From assembly GCA_004295045.1 (NCBI GenBank), contig SHND01000035.1:1-64000 (forward strand): a DNA stretch of 64,000 nt, in the 5' to 3' direction. A program made the translations under genes and the position numbers. Source of the DNA: Chloroflexota bacterium. Lineage in GTDB: Bacteria; Chloroflexota; Anaerolineae; UBA4142; SHND01. Shown piece after piece: positions 7,454 through 15,209 of this stretch. How positions within the stretch are numbered: position 1 is the stretch's first letter; the number at the start of each line of letters is the position of its first letter. A model generated the notes under the pieces. It worked only from the letters and a program-made list of their open reading frames with translations, made no database searches and had not been told where the DNA came from.

Positions 7454-8391
7454 ACTCTTTGACACATTGGACAATAGTATGTCCCGCGTTGTCCCACCAC
7501 CGTCTTTACAATCGGCGTGCCGCAGCGATGACACGGCTCGCCCGCGCGTCCCACCACGCGCAAATCTTCTTGAAACTCTCCGCTCTGCCCATTGATGCGT
7601 TTATACGTCGCGTCAAAGCTTGTGCCGCCAACGCCAATCGCTTTGCGAAACACGCGGCGAATCGCGTTGTACAAATCACTCGCTTCTTTGTCCGTCAATG
7701 TTGTCGCATCGCGCAAGGGATGGATTTTGGCGTACCACAACGATTCGTCCGCGTAAATGTTTCCAACGCCCGCGACAAAGGTTTGATTCAACAACAACGG
7801 CTTGATGTGTCCGCGTCGCGCGCGCAGTCGTTTCAAAAATTCGCGCTTGGACATTTCCAGTGGTTCGGGACCCAATTTGCCGACGACCTGTGCGGGATTG
7901 TCCACCAGCCACCAGCGCCCGAATTTGCGAAAATCGTGAAAGCGCAATTCGCGTCCGTCGTCTAATAAAAGATGCACGTGTTGATGTTTGTCGCGTTTCA
8001 CGCGCGGTTCGTGAAAGCCGAATTGTCCGGTCATGCGAAGATGGACGAGAAGGAATTTATGATTTTTGATTTGTGATCCCTCACGTTCGTTCGGGACATG
8101 TTTTTGATTTGTGATTTGATATGCGGCAGCCGATTCGCGCAAATTTCGTCCGTCGTCCGTCGTCCGTCGTCTGTGGTCTGTCGTCTGCGGTCTCTCCAAT
8201 TCAAACACCAGATATTTTCCACGCCGATTGATTCCGATAATTTTGTAACCGACGATAGCGCGCATGAATTGTTTTGCGTTTGGCTGCGCGACGGTGCGTT
8301 CCCACGTCACGCGCGCGCGTTGAATCGTGCGCCCAATCAAATGCGGGCGTAAATCGCGTACGGTAGTTTCGACTTCGGGAAGTTCAGGCAT
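7450..8391 (-). CDS. mutM: Formamidopyrimidine-DNA glycosylase with in-frame insertion
   Basis: Bifunctional base-excision-repair glycosylase/AP lyase removing 8-oxoguanine. The start is fixed by MPELPEVETT: after Met removal Pro-2 is the catalytic nucleophile and Glu-3 the general acid. Lys-59 (RRGKYL) matches the conserved DNA-binding Lys. The helix-two-turn-helix segment contains NQTFVAGVGNIYADESLW, and the C terminus has the zinc finger CHRCGTPIVKTV...YYCPMCQ. At 313 residues it is ~40 longer than usual because residues ~67-112 (RPQTTDHRRRTTDDGR ... NEREGSQIKN) interrupt the strand pair before LLVHLRMTGQF; this stretch is repeat DNA (8056-8196). A TATAAT box lies at 8410-8415 on the minus strand, giving a short leader. 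Confidence 0.93.
   Translation of the reverse strand: MPELPEVETTVRDLRPHLIGRTIQRARVTWERTVAQPNAKQFMRAIVGYKIIGINRRGKYLVFELERPQTTDHRRRTTDDGRNLRESAAAYQITNQKHVPNEREGSQIKNHKFLLVHLRMTGQFGFHEPRVKRDKHQHVHLLLDDGRELRFHDFRKFGRWWLVDNPAQVVGKLGPEPLEMSKREFLKRLRARRGHIKPLLLNQTFVAGVGNIYADESLWYAKIHPLRDATTLTDKEASDLYNAIRRVFRKAIGVGGTSFDATYKRINGQSGEFQEDLRVVGRAGEPCHRCGTPIVKTVVGQRGTYYCPMCQRV
8056..8196. repeat. Composite class C + class A repeat inserted in mutM
   Basis: Two copies of TTTTTGATTTGTGAT-type units (8055-8122) and a GTCCGTCGTCCGTCGT run (8146-8196). The same pair of repeat types occurs together at 57861-57936, at the junction of two glycan genes, which shows this is a mobile or recurrent composite rather than native mutM sequence. 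Confidence 0.7.
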
Positions 8392-8423
8392 AATTATTCT
8401 TTGCTGGCGATTATATTGCAGTG

Positions 8424-10469
8424 TCACGGCTTGAATTGGTACAGCCGCAGATTGCCTTGCGCGGTGACCAATTCAAAACGACCCGGATATTTTTCAATCA
8501 AATCAGAGATCCATTTATCCGATGCTTGTGCGACGATATATTTCACCTGATATTGTGTCAAAACTTGATAGCGCGTGTCGGCAGAAGCCGCGCGTCCCGT
8601 GAGACGCCGCCGCGCCGCCGCGCGTGCCTCCGCCTCACTCTGCGTCAAGTTTCCAAGCTGCCACATGTTGTATTCTCTGCGAAACGAAACCAGACGGGCG
8701 TTGGCGCTGACACTCGGCAAGCGATCGTTGATCCAATTTGTGCTCCCAACGACTTGGACCGGCTCACTGAGACGCGCATCCAAAACATTGCCGAGAGTGA
8801 TCAAGTCAGCATACCTTTGATCAATGCCCTTGGCGCGCGGCTGCAATGCCTGGAACACATCGCGCGTTGGCATCAACGATAGAACGACAGCGGCTCCGAC
8901 AACGAGCAGCGCGGCAAGTCCGTATAAAGTTTGCGCCTCGTACCCCGCAAAGCGTTGGCGCAGCGAGGGCGCGAGGTTCGACCATAGAGTCAAGACCAGA
9001 AACGCCGCGCAAATTCCGAATGGTGTGAACCACGGGACGCGGTACAACTGACTTGCCGTGATCGCGAAAGCGAGAATCCATCCGGTCAAAGGCAGCACGG
9101 CGACAGTGACAAGCAGAGCATTCGCAAGGATCCAGCGCGCAGTCTGACTGGACTTGAATTGAAAGAGCGCCAAGATGCTGGCGAGTAAGACTACAAGATA
9201 GGGCGGCTGCGCGACGATGGAGAATGACGCGCCAAAGAATTGTTCACCCCAATACCACACGCGCCCGCTCTCAAATTTTCGCAACTCTGTCACATCAAAT
9301 TGCAGTTTTTCAACGTACGTGCTGTCGAGCACGCGCTGTGCGAGTAAAGCGGCGATCAATATTCCCAACAGTGCAAAGATGACGAGTGTCGCGCGTATGC
9401 GGCGGCGCACGACGAGATCAAACAGCGCATACAGCCCAAGGATGAGACAAGCCAGTCCGGACATGATGGGATGCGTCACCACCATTGCTGCACCGCTCAA
9501 GAAAACGAGTACGATGCGTCCCTTTGTCGGCTGCTCCAAATACGCGATGGCGGCAATCGCCAGCGCGGGTGTCAGCAAAAATGCCGCGAGTACTTTATCC
9601 TCTACCAGCCGATTGAAAAAGATTTCACCTGTAAGATCGCGTCCCGCCAAAAGCATCAGACAGGCGATTTGTGCGCACATCGCAAAGGTTGCCACCGCGC
9701 GTGAAAGCCCCAAACGACGCGCCAACGCGTAGGTGGCAACGAGCGACATGACTGCCAAAAGTGGCGAAAGATAATAAAGTCCCAACTCGAGGGCGTGAAC
9801 CTTTGCAACGTCAGCAAACACCGCTTCGGCGATGAGCCAATGAGAGAGCCAAAAGCGCGAGGGAGACAATCGGTCAATCCCAAAGAAAATTTCTTGAAAA
9901 TCAAAATGCGGGGTGCGCTGCCAGTGTGTTATATATGAGGTGTAGGTAAGATCATCCGCTTCGACCGTCAGATTCATTGTCAGCCAGATTGCCGCCAGAA
10001 ACGCCAACAGCAGCGGCGCCAGCGCAATCCAGTGCCTGTCCCACACAATACGCACATTCCATTTCCATCCAGCGCGCGCCAACAACGCCACCGCGCAAAT
10101 TATGCTGGCGAACAAAAATACGCCTTCGATAAATGGAAGCGCGAGTTGAAAGGCAAAGGCGAACAGCGCACCGACGCTCACCAACGAAATCGAAAGCGCC
10201 AAGCCCAACACGAGCCGTTGACTGACAAACACGTCGGCGCCGCGCCACAAGAGTTGCTGGAGGAGAAATCCCGGGACGAGGAACAAACTGAATGAAATGA
10301 ACACGCGCAGCGCGGGGAATGGAAACAGTCCGTGCCAACTTCCCAGCCACAATGCCGCGTACAAAACCAGACCGGCGGCGAATAAAATCATACTGGTGGC
10401 TCTGCCCGGCTCCCACACCCAGCGCATGGACAAGGGCTCCTTGTTTGATCTTGAAAGCAATTCCGTCAT
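8424..10469 (-). CDS. Large polytopic membrane protein, GT-C-like
   Basis: 681 residues with about 14-16 hydrophobic segments and a short soluble C-terminal domain that begins after DVFQALQPRAKGIDQRYADL. An acidic loop after the early TM segments (TVEADDLTYTSYITHW) is in the position where GT-C glycosyltransferases carry catalytic Asp residues. The C-terminal tail (KYIVAQASDKWISDLIEKYP ... LRLYQFKP) resembles the lumenal end of Chloroflexi dolichyl-phosphate-mannose-dependent-like transferases. I chose the ATG at 10469 because it overlaps the stop of the upstream gene (ATGA). Glycosyl transfer is inference from topology; no donor specificity can be read. Confidence 0.65.
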   Translation of the reverse strand: MTELLSRSNKEPLSMRWVWEPGRATSMILFAAGLVLYAALWLGSWHGLFPFPALRVFISFSLFLVPGFLLQQLLWRGADVFVSQRLVLGLALSISLVSVGALFAFAFQLALPFIEGVFLFASIICAVALLARAGWKWNVRIVWDRHWIALAPLLLAFLAAIWLTMNLTVEADDLTYTSYITHWQRTPHFDFQEIFFGIDRLSPSRFWLSHWLIAEAVFADVAKVHALELGLYYLSPLLAVMSLVATYALARRLGLSRAVATFAMCAQIACLMLLAGRDLTGEIFFNRLVEDKVLAAFLLTPALAIAAIAYLEQPTKGRIVLVFLSGAAMVVTHPIMSGLACLILGLYALFDLVVRRRIRATLVIFALLGILIAALLAQRVLDSTYVEKLQFDVTELRKFESGRVWYWGEQFFGASFSIVAQPPYLVVLLASILALFQFKSSQTARWILANALLVTVAVLPLTGWILAFAITASQLYRVPWFTPFGICAAFLVLTLWSNLAPSLRQRFAGYEAQTLYGLAALLVVGAAVVLSLMPTRDVFQALQPRAKGIDQRYADLITLGNVLDARLSEPVQVVGSTNWINDRLPSVSANARLVSFRREYNMWQLGNLTQSEAEARAAARRRLTGRAASADTRYQVLTQYQVKYIVAQASDKWISDLIEKYPGRFELVTAQGNLRLYQFKP

Positions 10470-11356
10470 GCCGCGACTTGTACGCCAGCCATTGATTCGA
10501 TCACCTTGACCAGCGCGAAATTTCCTTCGCCCTCCAAGTCCCACGCTTGCAGCGCTTTTTGCAATTCGTACGTCAACGCCGTCCCGGGCAACGCCAAATT
10601 CATTTCGCGCGATGCTTCCATCACGAGATTCAAATCTTTTTGCTGCAAGCTCACCATAAAGCCCGGCGAAAAATCGCGGCGCAAAATTTTCGGCGCATAG
10701 TTTGTCAATGCCCACGAACCCGCCGCGCCCGCTTGAATTGCCTCCAACACTTTTGAAACATCCGCGCCCGATTTCGCAGCAAAGACCAACGCTTCGCTCA
10801 TTGCCAAATTATTCAACACCACCGCAATTTGATTCGCCAGCTTGCACACCTGTCCCATCGAGTTGCCGCCGATGTGGACGATGCGTTTGCCCATCGCGTC
10901 GAACACCGGGCGGACGCGTTCCAACACCGCCGCGTCGCCGCCGACCATGATCGAGAGCGTTCCCTCAATCGCGCCTTTTTCGCCGCCGCTAACGGGCGCA
11001 TCCAACATCGCGACATTTTTTTCTTTTAACGCGGCTGCAATCTCGCGCGTCACTTGCGGCGAAATCGTACTCATGTCCACGACGACGGAACCCGCGCGCA
11101 CGCCATGAATCACGCCCCCGTCACCCAGCACAACCGCTTGCACATCGGGCGAATCGCTCACCATCGTAATAATAATGTCCGATTGTTCCGCGACCTCTTG
11201 CGGCGACGCCGCGCCTTTTGCGCCCAATGCGACGAGTTCATCCATGCGCGACGCGGTGCGATTCCACACCGTCAACGGAAATCCTGCTTGTAACAAATTT
11301 TTGCCCATCGGCTTGCCCATGATGCCGAGCCCGATGAGGCCGATTTTTTCGGTCAT
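10466..11356 (-). CDS. NAD(P)-dependent beta-hydroxyacid dehydrogenase (GarR/MmsB family)
   Basis: 296 residues, the typical length. N-terminal Rossmann motif IGLIGLGIMGKPMGKNLL, the substrate-binding DAPVSGGEKGAIEGTLSIMV (Ser-123, Gly-124, Gly-125) and the catalytic-lysine helix GNSMGQVCKLANQ (Lys-172). The family interconverts beta-hydroxyacids and semialdehydes (3-hydroxyisobutyrate, tartronate semialdehyde). Its stop overlaps the start of the GT-C-like gene and it lies 41 nt downstream of the DUF6285 gene, in line with the acyl-CoA dehydrogenase cluster, so a role in short-chain hydroxyacid catabolism is plausible. Confidence 0.88.
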   Translation of the reverse strand: MTEKIGLIGLGIMGKPMGKNLLQAGFPLTVWNRTASRMDELVALGAKGAASPQEVAEQSDIIITMVSDSPDVQAVVLGDGGVIHGVRAGSVVVDMSTISPQVTREIAAALKEKNVAMLDAPVSGGEKGAIEGTLSIMVGGDAAVLERVRPVFDAMGKRIVHIGGNSMGQVCKLANQIAVVLNNLAMSEALVFAAKSGADVSKVLEAIQAGAAGSWALTNYAPKILRRDFSPGFMVSLQQKDLNLVMEASREMNLALPGTALTYELQKALQAWDLEGEGNFALVKVIESMAGVQVAA

Positions 11357-11396
11357 GGTAACCTCTCGAGATTAGAATTGGTCAGATTATTGTCCG

Positions 11397-11810
11397 TCAT
11401 TCCGCGTTATCTGCGGTTTCGTCTAGTACGCGCGCCAAGTATTTTGGATTTGTCACTTGCAATTTTTCAATCACCGTTTGTTCCACGTGCGCGAACACCG
11501 CGTTGTGAAACGCGCCTTCATCCGCTTCGCCCGCGCGAATTTTTTGCGACAATTCACGCGTCATCCGTTCCACATCCGCGCGCAGATTTTCACCAGATGC
11601 GTTTTCGCTCAATAACTCATTTAATCGTTCACGTTCCGCGCGCAATTGCGCGTCGCTCAATTCCAATTCGCGGGCGACGATATTCAGCACATTCGCCGCA
11701 ACCAACGCGCGAAATTTCAGGCGCGGGTCGCTCAACGTCGGCGCGAGTTCGGCATTCAAAAATTGCGCGACGGCGTTGATGAGTTCGAGAGAGGTGGGAT
11801 GGTCTTGCAT
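11397..11810 (-). CDS. DUF6285 protein, LvaB-like partner of the APH-type kinase
   Basis: 137 residues, all-helical: HPTSLELINAVAQFLNAEL, DPRLKFRALVAANVLNIVAR, then an Arg/Glu-rich helical pair. This is the DUF6285 pattern. Genes of this family sit beside an aminoglycoside-phosphotransferase-like kinase and an acyl-CoA dehydrogenase; in Pseudomonas putida the corresponding small protein LvaB is needed for LvaA kinase activity on 4-hydroxyvaleryl-CoA. The same three genes occur here in the order dehydrogenase - kinase - small protein, with only a palindrome (11818-11887) between kinase and DUF6285. Assignment to LvaB is inference from gene order and helical character. Confidence 0.75.
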   Translation of the reverse strand: MQDHPTSLELINAVAQFLNAELAPTLSDPRLKFRALVAANVLNIVARELELSDAQLRAERERLNELLSENASGENLRADVERMTRELSQKIRAGEADEGAFHNAVFAHVEQTVIEKLQVTNPKYLARVLDETADNAE

Positions 11811-11817
11811 ATGTCAG

Positions 11818-11887
11818 TAGGGGCGAAGCATTGACATTAACATTCGTGGCTCGATCCACAATCGCATATGTCAATGCTTCGCCCCTA
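11818..11887. repeat. Class F palindrome (TAGGGGCGAAGCATTGACAT)
   Basis: A perfect 20-bp inverted repeat, TAGGGGCGAAGCATTGACAT and its complement, with a 30-nt loop. Its right arm contains the stop codon of the kinase gene. A diverged copy is at 55629-55698, where it again supplies a stop codon. Confidence 0.8.
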
Positions 11888-12919
11888 CGCGCGAATCAAC
11901 CGCATCACCTCTAACTCCACCTCTGCGCATCGTCTTCCCAAACTCGCAAATTCCAAATTCGCCTCCTCGCCACGCAAATGGCGCTGCGCTTGATTCAACA
12001 TCCCAATCGCCCAGCGCATATTTCCCATCACCTCCCAATACCGCACTGCATCGTGATTCAATTTTACGCCCATTGCGTTTTCGTACGCGGCAAAAAACTC
12101 ATCGGGCTGCGCGATGCCGCCGAAACGCAAATGATCGTTGCCGAATTGCCAATCGCGCACGAGGGACCACGCCAAATCTTCGTACGCATCGCCGATGTGC
12201 GCAAATTCCCAATCGAGAACGCTGACCAAACCAGTTTCATCCACGATGACATTGCCGATGCGATAATCGCCGTGAAGCAAAACGAGATCTTTCGGCGCGG
12301 GCGGTTCGTTGTTGCGCAGCCAGCGCAAGCCGAGTTCGAGTGCGGGATGCGGCTCGTGCGATTCTTGCAGGATCACGTCCAAATTTTTTTCCAAATTTTC
12401 AACGATCCAACGCGCAGGCGAAAATTCTATAGGCGGCTGTGGCAAGAATAATCTCATCGCATATTTGTCAATCTCAATCTTGTGAATCTGCGCGAGCATC
12501 TCGCCCATTTGCTTGGGTAAAATCTTGCGCGCGTGCTTGAGCGATGGCTCGCGTACGATGCGGCGCCCAATTGTTTCGCCGCGTTTGCGATGCAGTAACG
12601 CGGCGGGACGATTCAACAGATCGGGTAGAAACGCTTGCGGATACGGCAACAAAACACTCGACGCGTACGCGACCTGCATCACGCGAAATTCACGTTCCAA
12701 ATCCAACGCGTCGGGATGAATTTTGCCGCCGAGCTGCCTCCGCAAAACGAGTTGATATTCGCCGCGCGGCGCGCCATTTTCTAAAATCAAATCGAGCGCC
12801 CACGTTTCCTGCGATGCGCCGCCCGCGAGCATTTTCAAATTTTCCACGCGCACATCGCCGCGCGTCAACGCGCGCAATTTTTCTTCAATGGCAGCACCAA
12901 GAGTTTCTGGCTCAAGCAT
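11885..12919 (-). CDS. APH-like phosphotransferase (hydroxyacyl-CoA kinase, LvaA-like)
   Basis: 344 residues. Protein-kinase-like fold with the APH catalytic loop LVLLHGDYRIGNVIVDETG (His-Gly-Asp, Arg, Asn) and metal-binding VSVLDWEFAHIGDAYEDLAW (Asp-Trp-Glu). This branch is fused to an acyl-CoA dehydrogenase in ACAD10/ACAD11 of animals and is separate in bacteria; LvaA of P. putida phosphorylates the 4-hydroxyl of 4-hydroxyvaleryl-CoA. Here it overlaps the acyl-CoA dehydrogenase gene by 8 nt and precedes the DUF6285 gene. It is not an antibiotic-resistance enzyme by context. Substrate is inference. Confidence 0.82.
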   Translation of the reverse strand: MLEPETLGAAIEEKLRALTRGDVRVENLKMLAGGASQETWALDLILENGAPRGEYQLVLRRQLGGKIHPDALDLEREFRVMQVAYASSVLLPYPQAFLPDLLNRPAALLHRKRGETIGRRIVREPSLKHARKILPKQMGEMLAQIHKIEIDKYAMRLFLPQPPIEFSPARWIVENLEKNLDVILQESHEPHPALELGLRWLRNNEPPAPKDLVLLHGDYRIGNVIVDETGLVSVLDWEFAHIGDAYEDLAWSLVRDWQFGNDHLRFGGIAQPDEFFAAYENAMGVKLNHDAVRYWEVMGNMRWAIGMLNQAQRHLRGEEANLEFASLGRRCAEVELEVMRLIRA

Positions 12920-14123
12920 CGCGCGTCGTCCGCCGTCCGTCGTCTATCGTTCGCCGAAACACCCTCCGCGCAATACTCGCGCGATGCACTTCGGACGGAC
13001 CATCGTAAATACGAAACGCGCGATTCTCGCGGTACAACGCGGCGACTTGCCAATCTTCTGCAATTCCGCGCGCGCCGCAAATTTGCACCGCGCGATCAAT
13101 CACACGATTCACCGTCTCGGCAACGAAAACTTTTGCCATGCTCGTTTCGTGGCGCGCCTTTTCGCCGTTGTCGAGCAGGCATGCCGCGTGCCAAATCATC
13201 AACCGCGCCGCGTGCATTTCGACCTCCGAATCGGCGACCATAAATTGCACGCCTTGATGATTCGACAGCGTTGTGCCAAATGATTCGCGTTCACGCGCAT
13301 ATTTCACCGCATATTCCATCGCGCGCCGCGCCGCGCCCAACCATCTCATACAATGCGTGAGCCGCGCGGGACCCAAGCGCACTTGCGCGTACTCGAATCC
13401 TTCGCCCACCGCGCCCAACACAGAATCCTCTTCAACTATACAATTTACAAATTCCACTTCCGCGTGTCCGCCGGGCCAACCCACGTCCAACGTCGGCACC
13501 TGACGCACAATCCGAAAACCGGGATTCTCCGCGTCCACCAAAAACATCGTCGCTCCGCTCCCCGTCCCCCGTCCCCCGTCCCCCGTCCTCGCCATACAAA
13601 TCGTAAAACTCGCGCCAACCGCGCCGCTGATAAACCATTTGCGCCCGTTGATGACCCATTTACCATCGCGCAACTCCGCGCGCGTTTTCAAATTGTTCGG
13701 GTCCGCGCCCGCGCCGTCAGGTTCCGTCATGGAAAAGCACGAACGAATTTCTCCTTGCGCGAGCGGACGCAGATATTTTTCTTTTTGCGCGGGCGACGCG
13801 ATCTTTTCGAGCATGTGCATATTGCCCTCATCGGGCGCGGCACAATTCAACGCTTGCGGTCCGAGCAGCGAACGTCCTGCCTCTTCAAAAATTACGGCAC
13901 AGTCGCGCCAATTCAAACCGAGTCCGCCGTACTCTTTCGGAAGCTGCGGCGCGAATAATCCCGCATCGCGCGCGGCATCTTGCAATTCATCGCGCAACTC
14001 GCGCCAATTCTCTACACCTTTTGGCACGCGCGATTCAGCAGGAATCACAACGTCGTCAACAAATTTTCGCGTGTGTTCTTTAAGGTTGACGAGTTCGGGA
14101 GAGAGTGAGAAATCCATTGTCAA
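12912..14123 (-). CDS. Acyl-CoA dehydrogenase (ACAD10/11, LvaC-like)
   Basis: 403 residues: N-terminal helical domain (DFSLSPELVNLKEHTRKFVD), central beta domain (CFSMTEPDGAGADPNNLKTR, KWFISGAVGASFTICMA) and C-terminal helices ending GPSEVHRASIARRVFRR. Where classical enzymes have YEGT with catalytic Glu, this one has YDGPSEVH, the Asp-containing form of the ACAD10/11 group, whose bacterial members act with an APH-type kinase, as here. A short Gly/Arg/Thr-rich loop (RTGDGGRGTGSG) is encoded by a CCCCCGTC repeat, and the last ~10 residues by class A repeat. FAD flavoenzyme; likely removes phosphate from or oxidises a gamma-hydroxyacyl-CoA derivative (inference). Confidence 0.85.
   Translation of the reverse strand: MTMDFSLSPELVNLKEHTRKFVDDVVIPAESRVPKGVENWRELRDELQDAARDAGLFAPQLPKEYGGLGLNWRDCAVIFEEAGRSLLGPQALNCAAPDEGNMHMLEKIASPAQKEKYLRPLAQGEIRSCFSMTEPDGAGADPNNLKTRAELRDGKWVINGRKWFISGAVGASFTICMARTGDGGRGTGSGATMFLVDAENPGFRIVRQVPTLDVGWPGGHAEVEFVNCIVEEDSVLGAVGEGFEYAQVRLGPARLTHCMRWLGAARRAMEYAVKYARERESFGTTLSNHQGVQFMVADSEVEMHAARLMIWHAACLLDNGEKARHETSMAKVFVAETVNRVIDRAVQICGARGIAEDWQVAALYRENRAFRIYDGPSEVHRASIARRVFRRTIDDGRRTTRDA
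12920..12952. repeat. Class A repeat at the dehydrogenase/kinase junction
   Basis: CGTCGTCCGCCGTCCGTCGT run encoding the last residues (TIDDGRRTTRDA) of the acyl-CoA dehydrogenase. Confidence 0.6.
13551..13596. repeat. CCCCCGTC tandem repeat inside the acyl-CoA dehydrogenase gene
   Basis: About four copies of CCCCGTC(C) in frame, encoding the Gly/Asp/Arg-rich surface loop GDGGRGTGSG. It is related to, but more C-rich than, class A. Confidence 0.6.
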
Positions 14124-15098
14124 TTATTTGAATGATTGTCCCGTTCGTACCGCGTCCACCACCGCCAGAATCGCGTTCGCCGTTTCATCCGCAAACCGTT
14201 CGTCATCCACTAATCCTGAATGAGTTGCGCCGTCAACGGAAATAAAAGCGCTGTTGGTGGAAAGTTTCAACAAATCCTCTTGCAATTCGCGCGCGACGCC
14301 TTGAAAATTTTCGCTGGCTGTCCCGACGACAATCGCGAGCGGTTTGTCGCCAAGGTCTCGAGTCTCGCGCACTTGCTGTAACGCGGCGGAAAATGAATGG
14401 TTCACTGCGTGCAAATTTTCAAAATATTTTACAGAATTGAAATACGCTTGCTCTTCGTTGCGCTGTTGTTCGGGTAACGCAGCGTCTGCTTTTGGTACGG
14501 GAAACAATCCCGTGCGGAAAAATCCACCACGCGCCAAGAGCGGCGCAACATTCAACATCCCCGCATCCACACCGACCCCTTCCGTCATGTTTTGACGTTT
14601 CCACGCGTCGGGATGCGAACCTTCGATAAGCACCATCCCCGCGACTTGATCGGGAAACATGTCTGCAAATTCACGCACATACAATCCGCCGAGTGAATGT
14701 CCAACCAAAACAAAGGGTCCCTTTTCGTTCGCTTTTTCCAATAATGTTTTCAATTCGCGCGCCTGTTGTTTGGCATCGCGCGGTTCGGGACCCAAATCGC
14801 TCCAGCCGTGACCCGCGCGGTCATACGAACACACCCGCGCTGTTTTGGCAATTTGCGGCTGCACCCAAACCCAATTCGACACTTGCGCGGGAAATGCCGC
14901 GTCGAGGATCACCGTTGGCGTTCCTTCGCCGATGCAGTGCAAATGCAATTTGTAACCGCCGACATCAATCAGATTTCCCGGCGGCGGATATGTGCGCGCC
15001 TCGTTCGATTCCGCAATGGATTGATACGCGCAGCCCGCGACAATGACAATCGCGATCAACGCGATGAGGAGAACGACAATTCGCAAGATCCATTTCAT
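14124..15098 (-). CDS. Alpha/beta hydrolase, membrane-anchored or lipoprotein
   Basis: 324 residues. N-terminal hydrophobic segment VVLLIALIAIVIVAGCAY carries a lipobox-like VAGC, so the enzyme is probably exported and lipid-anchored. The alpha/beta hydrolase core follows: VGGYKLHLHCIGEGTPTVIL, SYDRAGHGWSD, nucleophile elbow LVGHSLGGLYVRE, and a late His in VDGATHSGLVDD. Similar proteins are annotated as haloalkane-dehalogenase-like or lipase-like hydrolases, without assigned substrate. GGAGAAAG ribosome binding site 5 nt before the ATG. It ends 1 nt before the dehydrogenase start, so the two are probably co-transcribed. Confidence 0.82.
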   Translation of the reverse strand: MKWILRIVVLLIALIAIVIVAGCAYQSIAESNEARTYPPPGNLIDVGGYKLHLHCIGEGTPTVILDAAFPAQVSNWVWVQPQIAKTARVCSYDRAGHGWSDLGPEPRDAKQQARELKTLLEKANEKGPFVLVGHSLGGLYVREFADMFPDQVAGMVLIEGSHPDAWKRQNMTEGVGVDAGMLNVAPLLARGGFFRTGLFPVPKADAALPEQQRNEEQAYFNSVKYFENLHAVNHSFSAALQQVRETRDLGDKPLAIVVGTASENFQGVARELQEDLLKLSTNSAFISVDGATHSGLVDDERFADETANAILAVVDAVRTGQSFK

Positions 15099-15180
15099 GG
15101 CTTTCTCCGGCGTTTACGCCAACGCGACATTATTTTCGCGCGCGGAAATAAAATCCGCCAAAGTTTCGACTTTGTTCATT

Positions 15181-15209
15181 TGAACTTTTAACTTTGAACT
15201 TGAAGTTTT
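15181..15209. repeat. Class D repeat (AACTTTTAACTTTGAACTT)
   Basis: AT-rich units at the 3' end of the XDH large-subunit gene; the minus-strand reading AAGTTCAAAGTTAAAAGTTC encodes the terminal QVQS and stop. Related arrays at 21075-21152 and 23067-23112. Confidence 0.55.
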
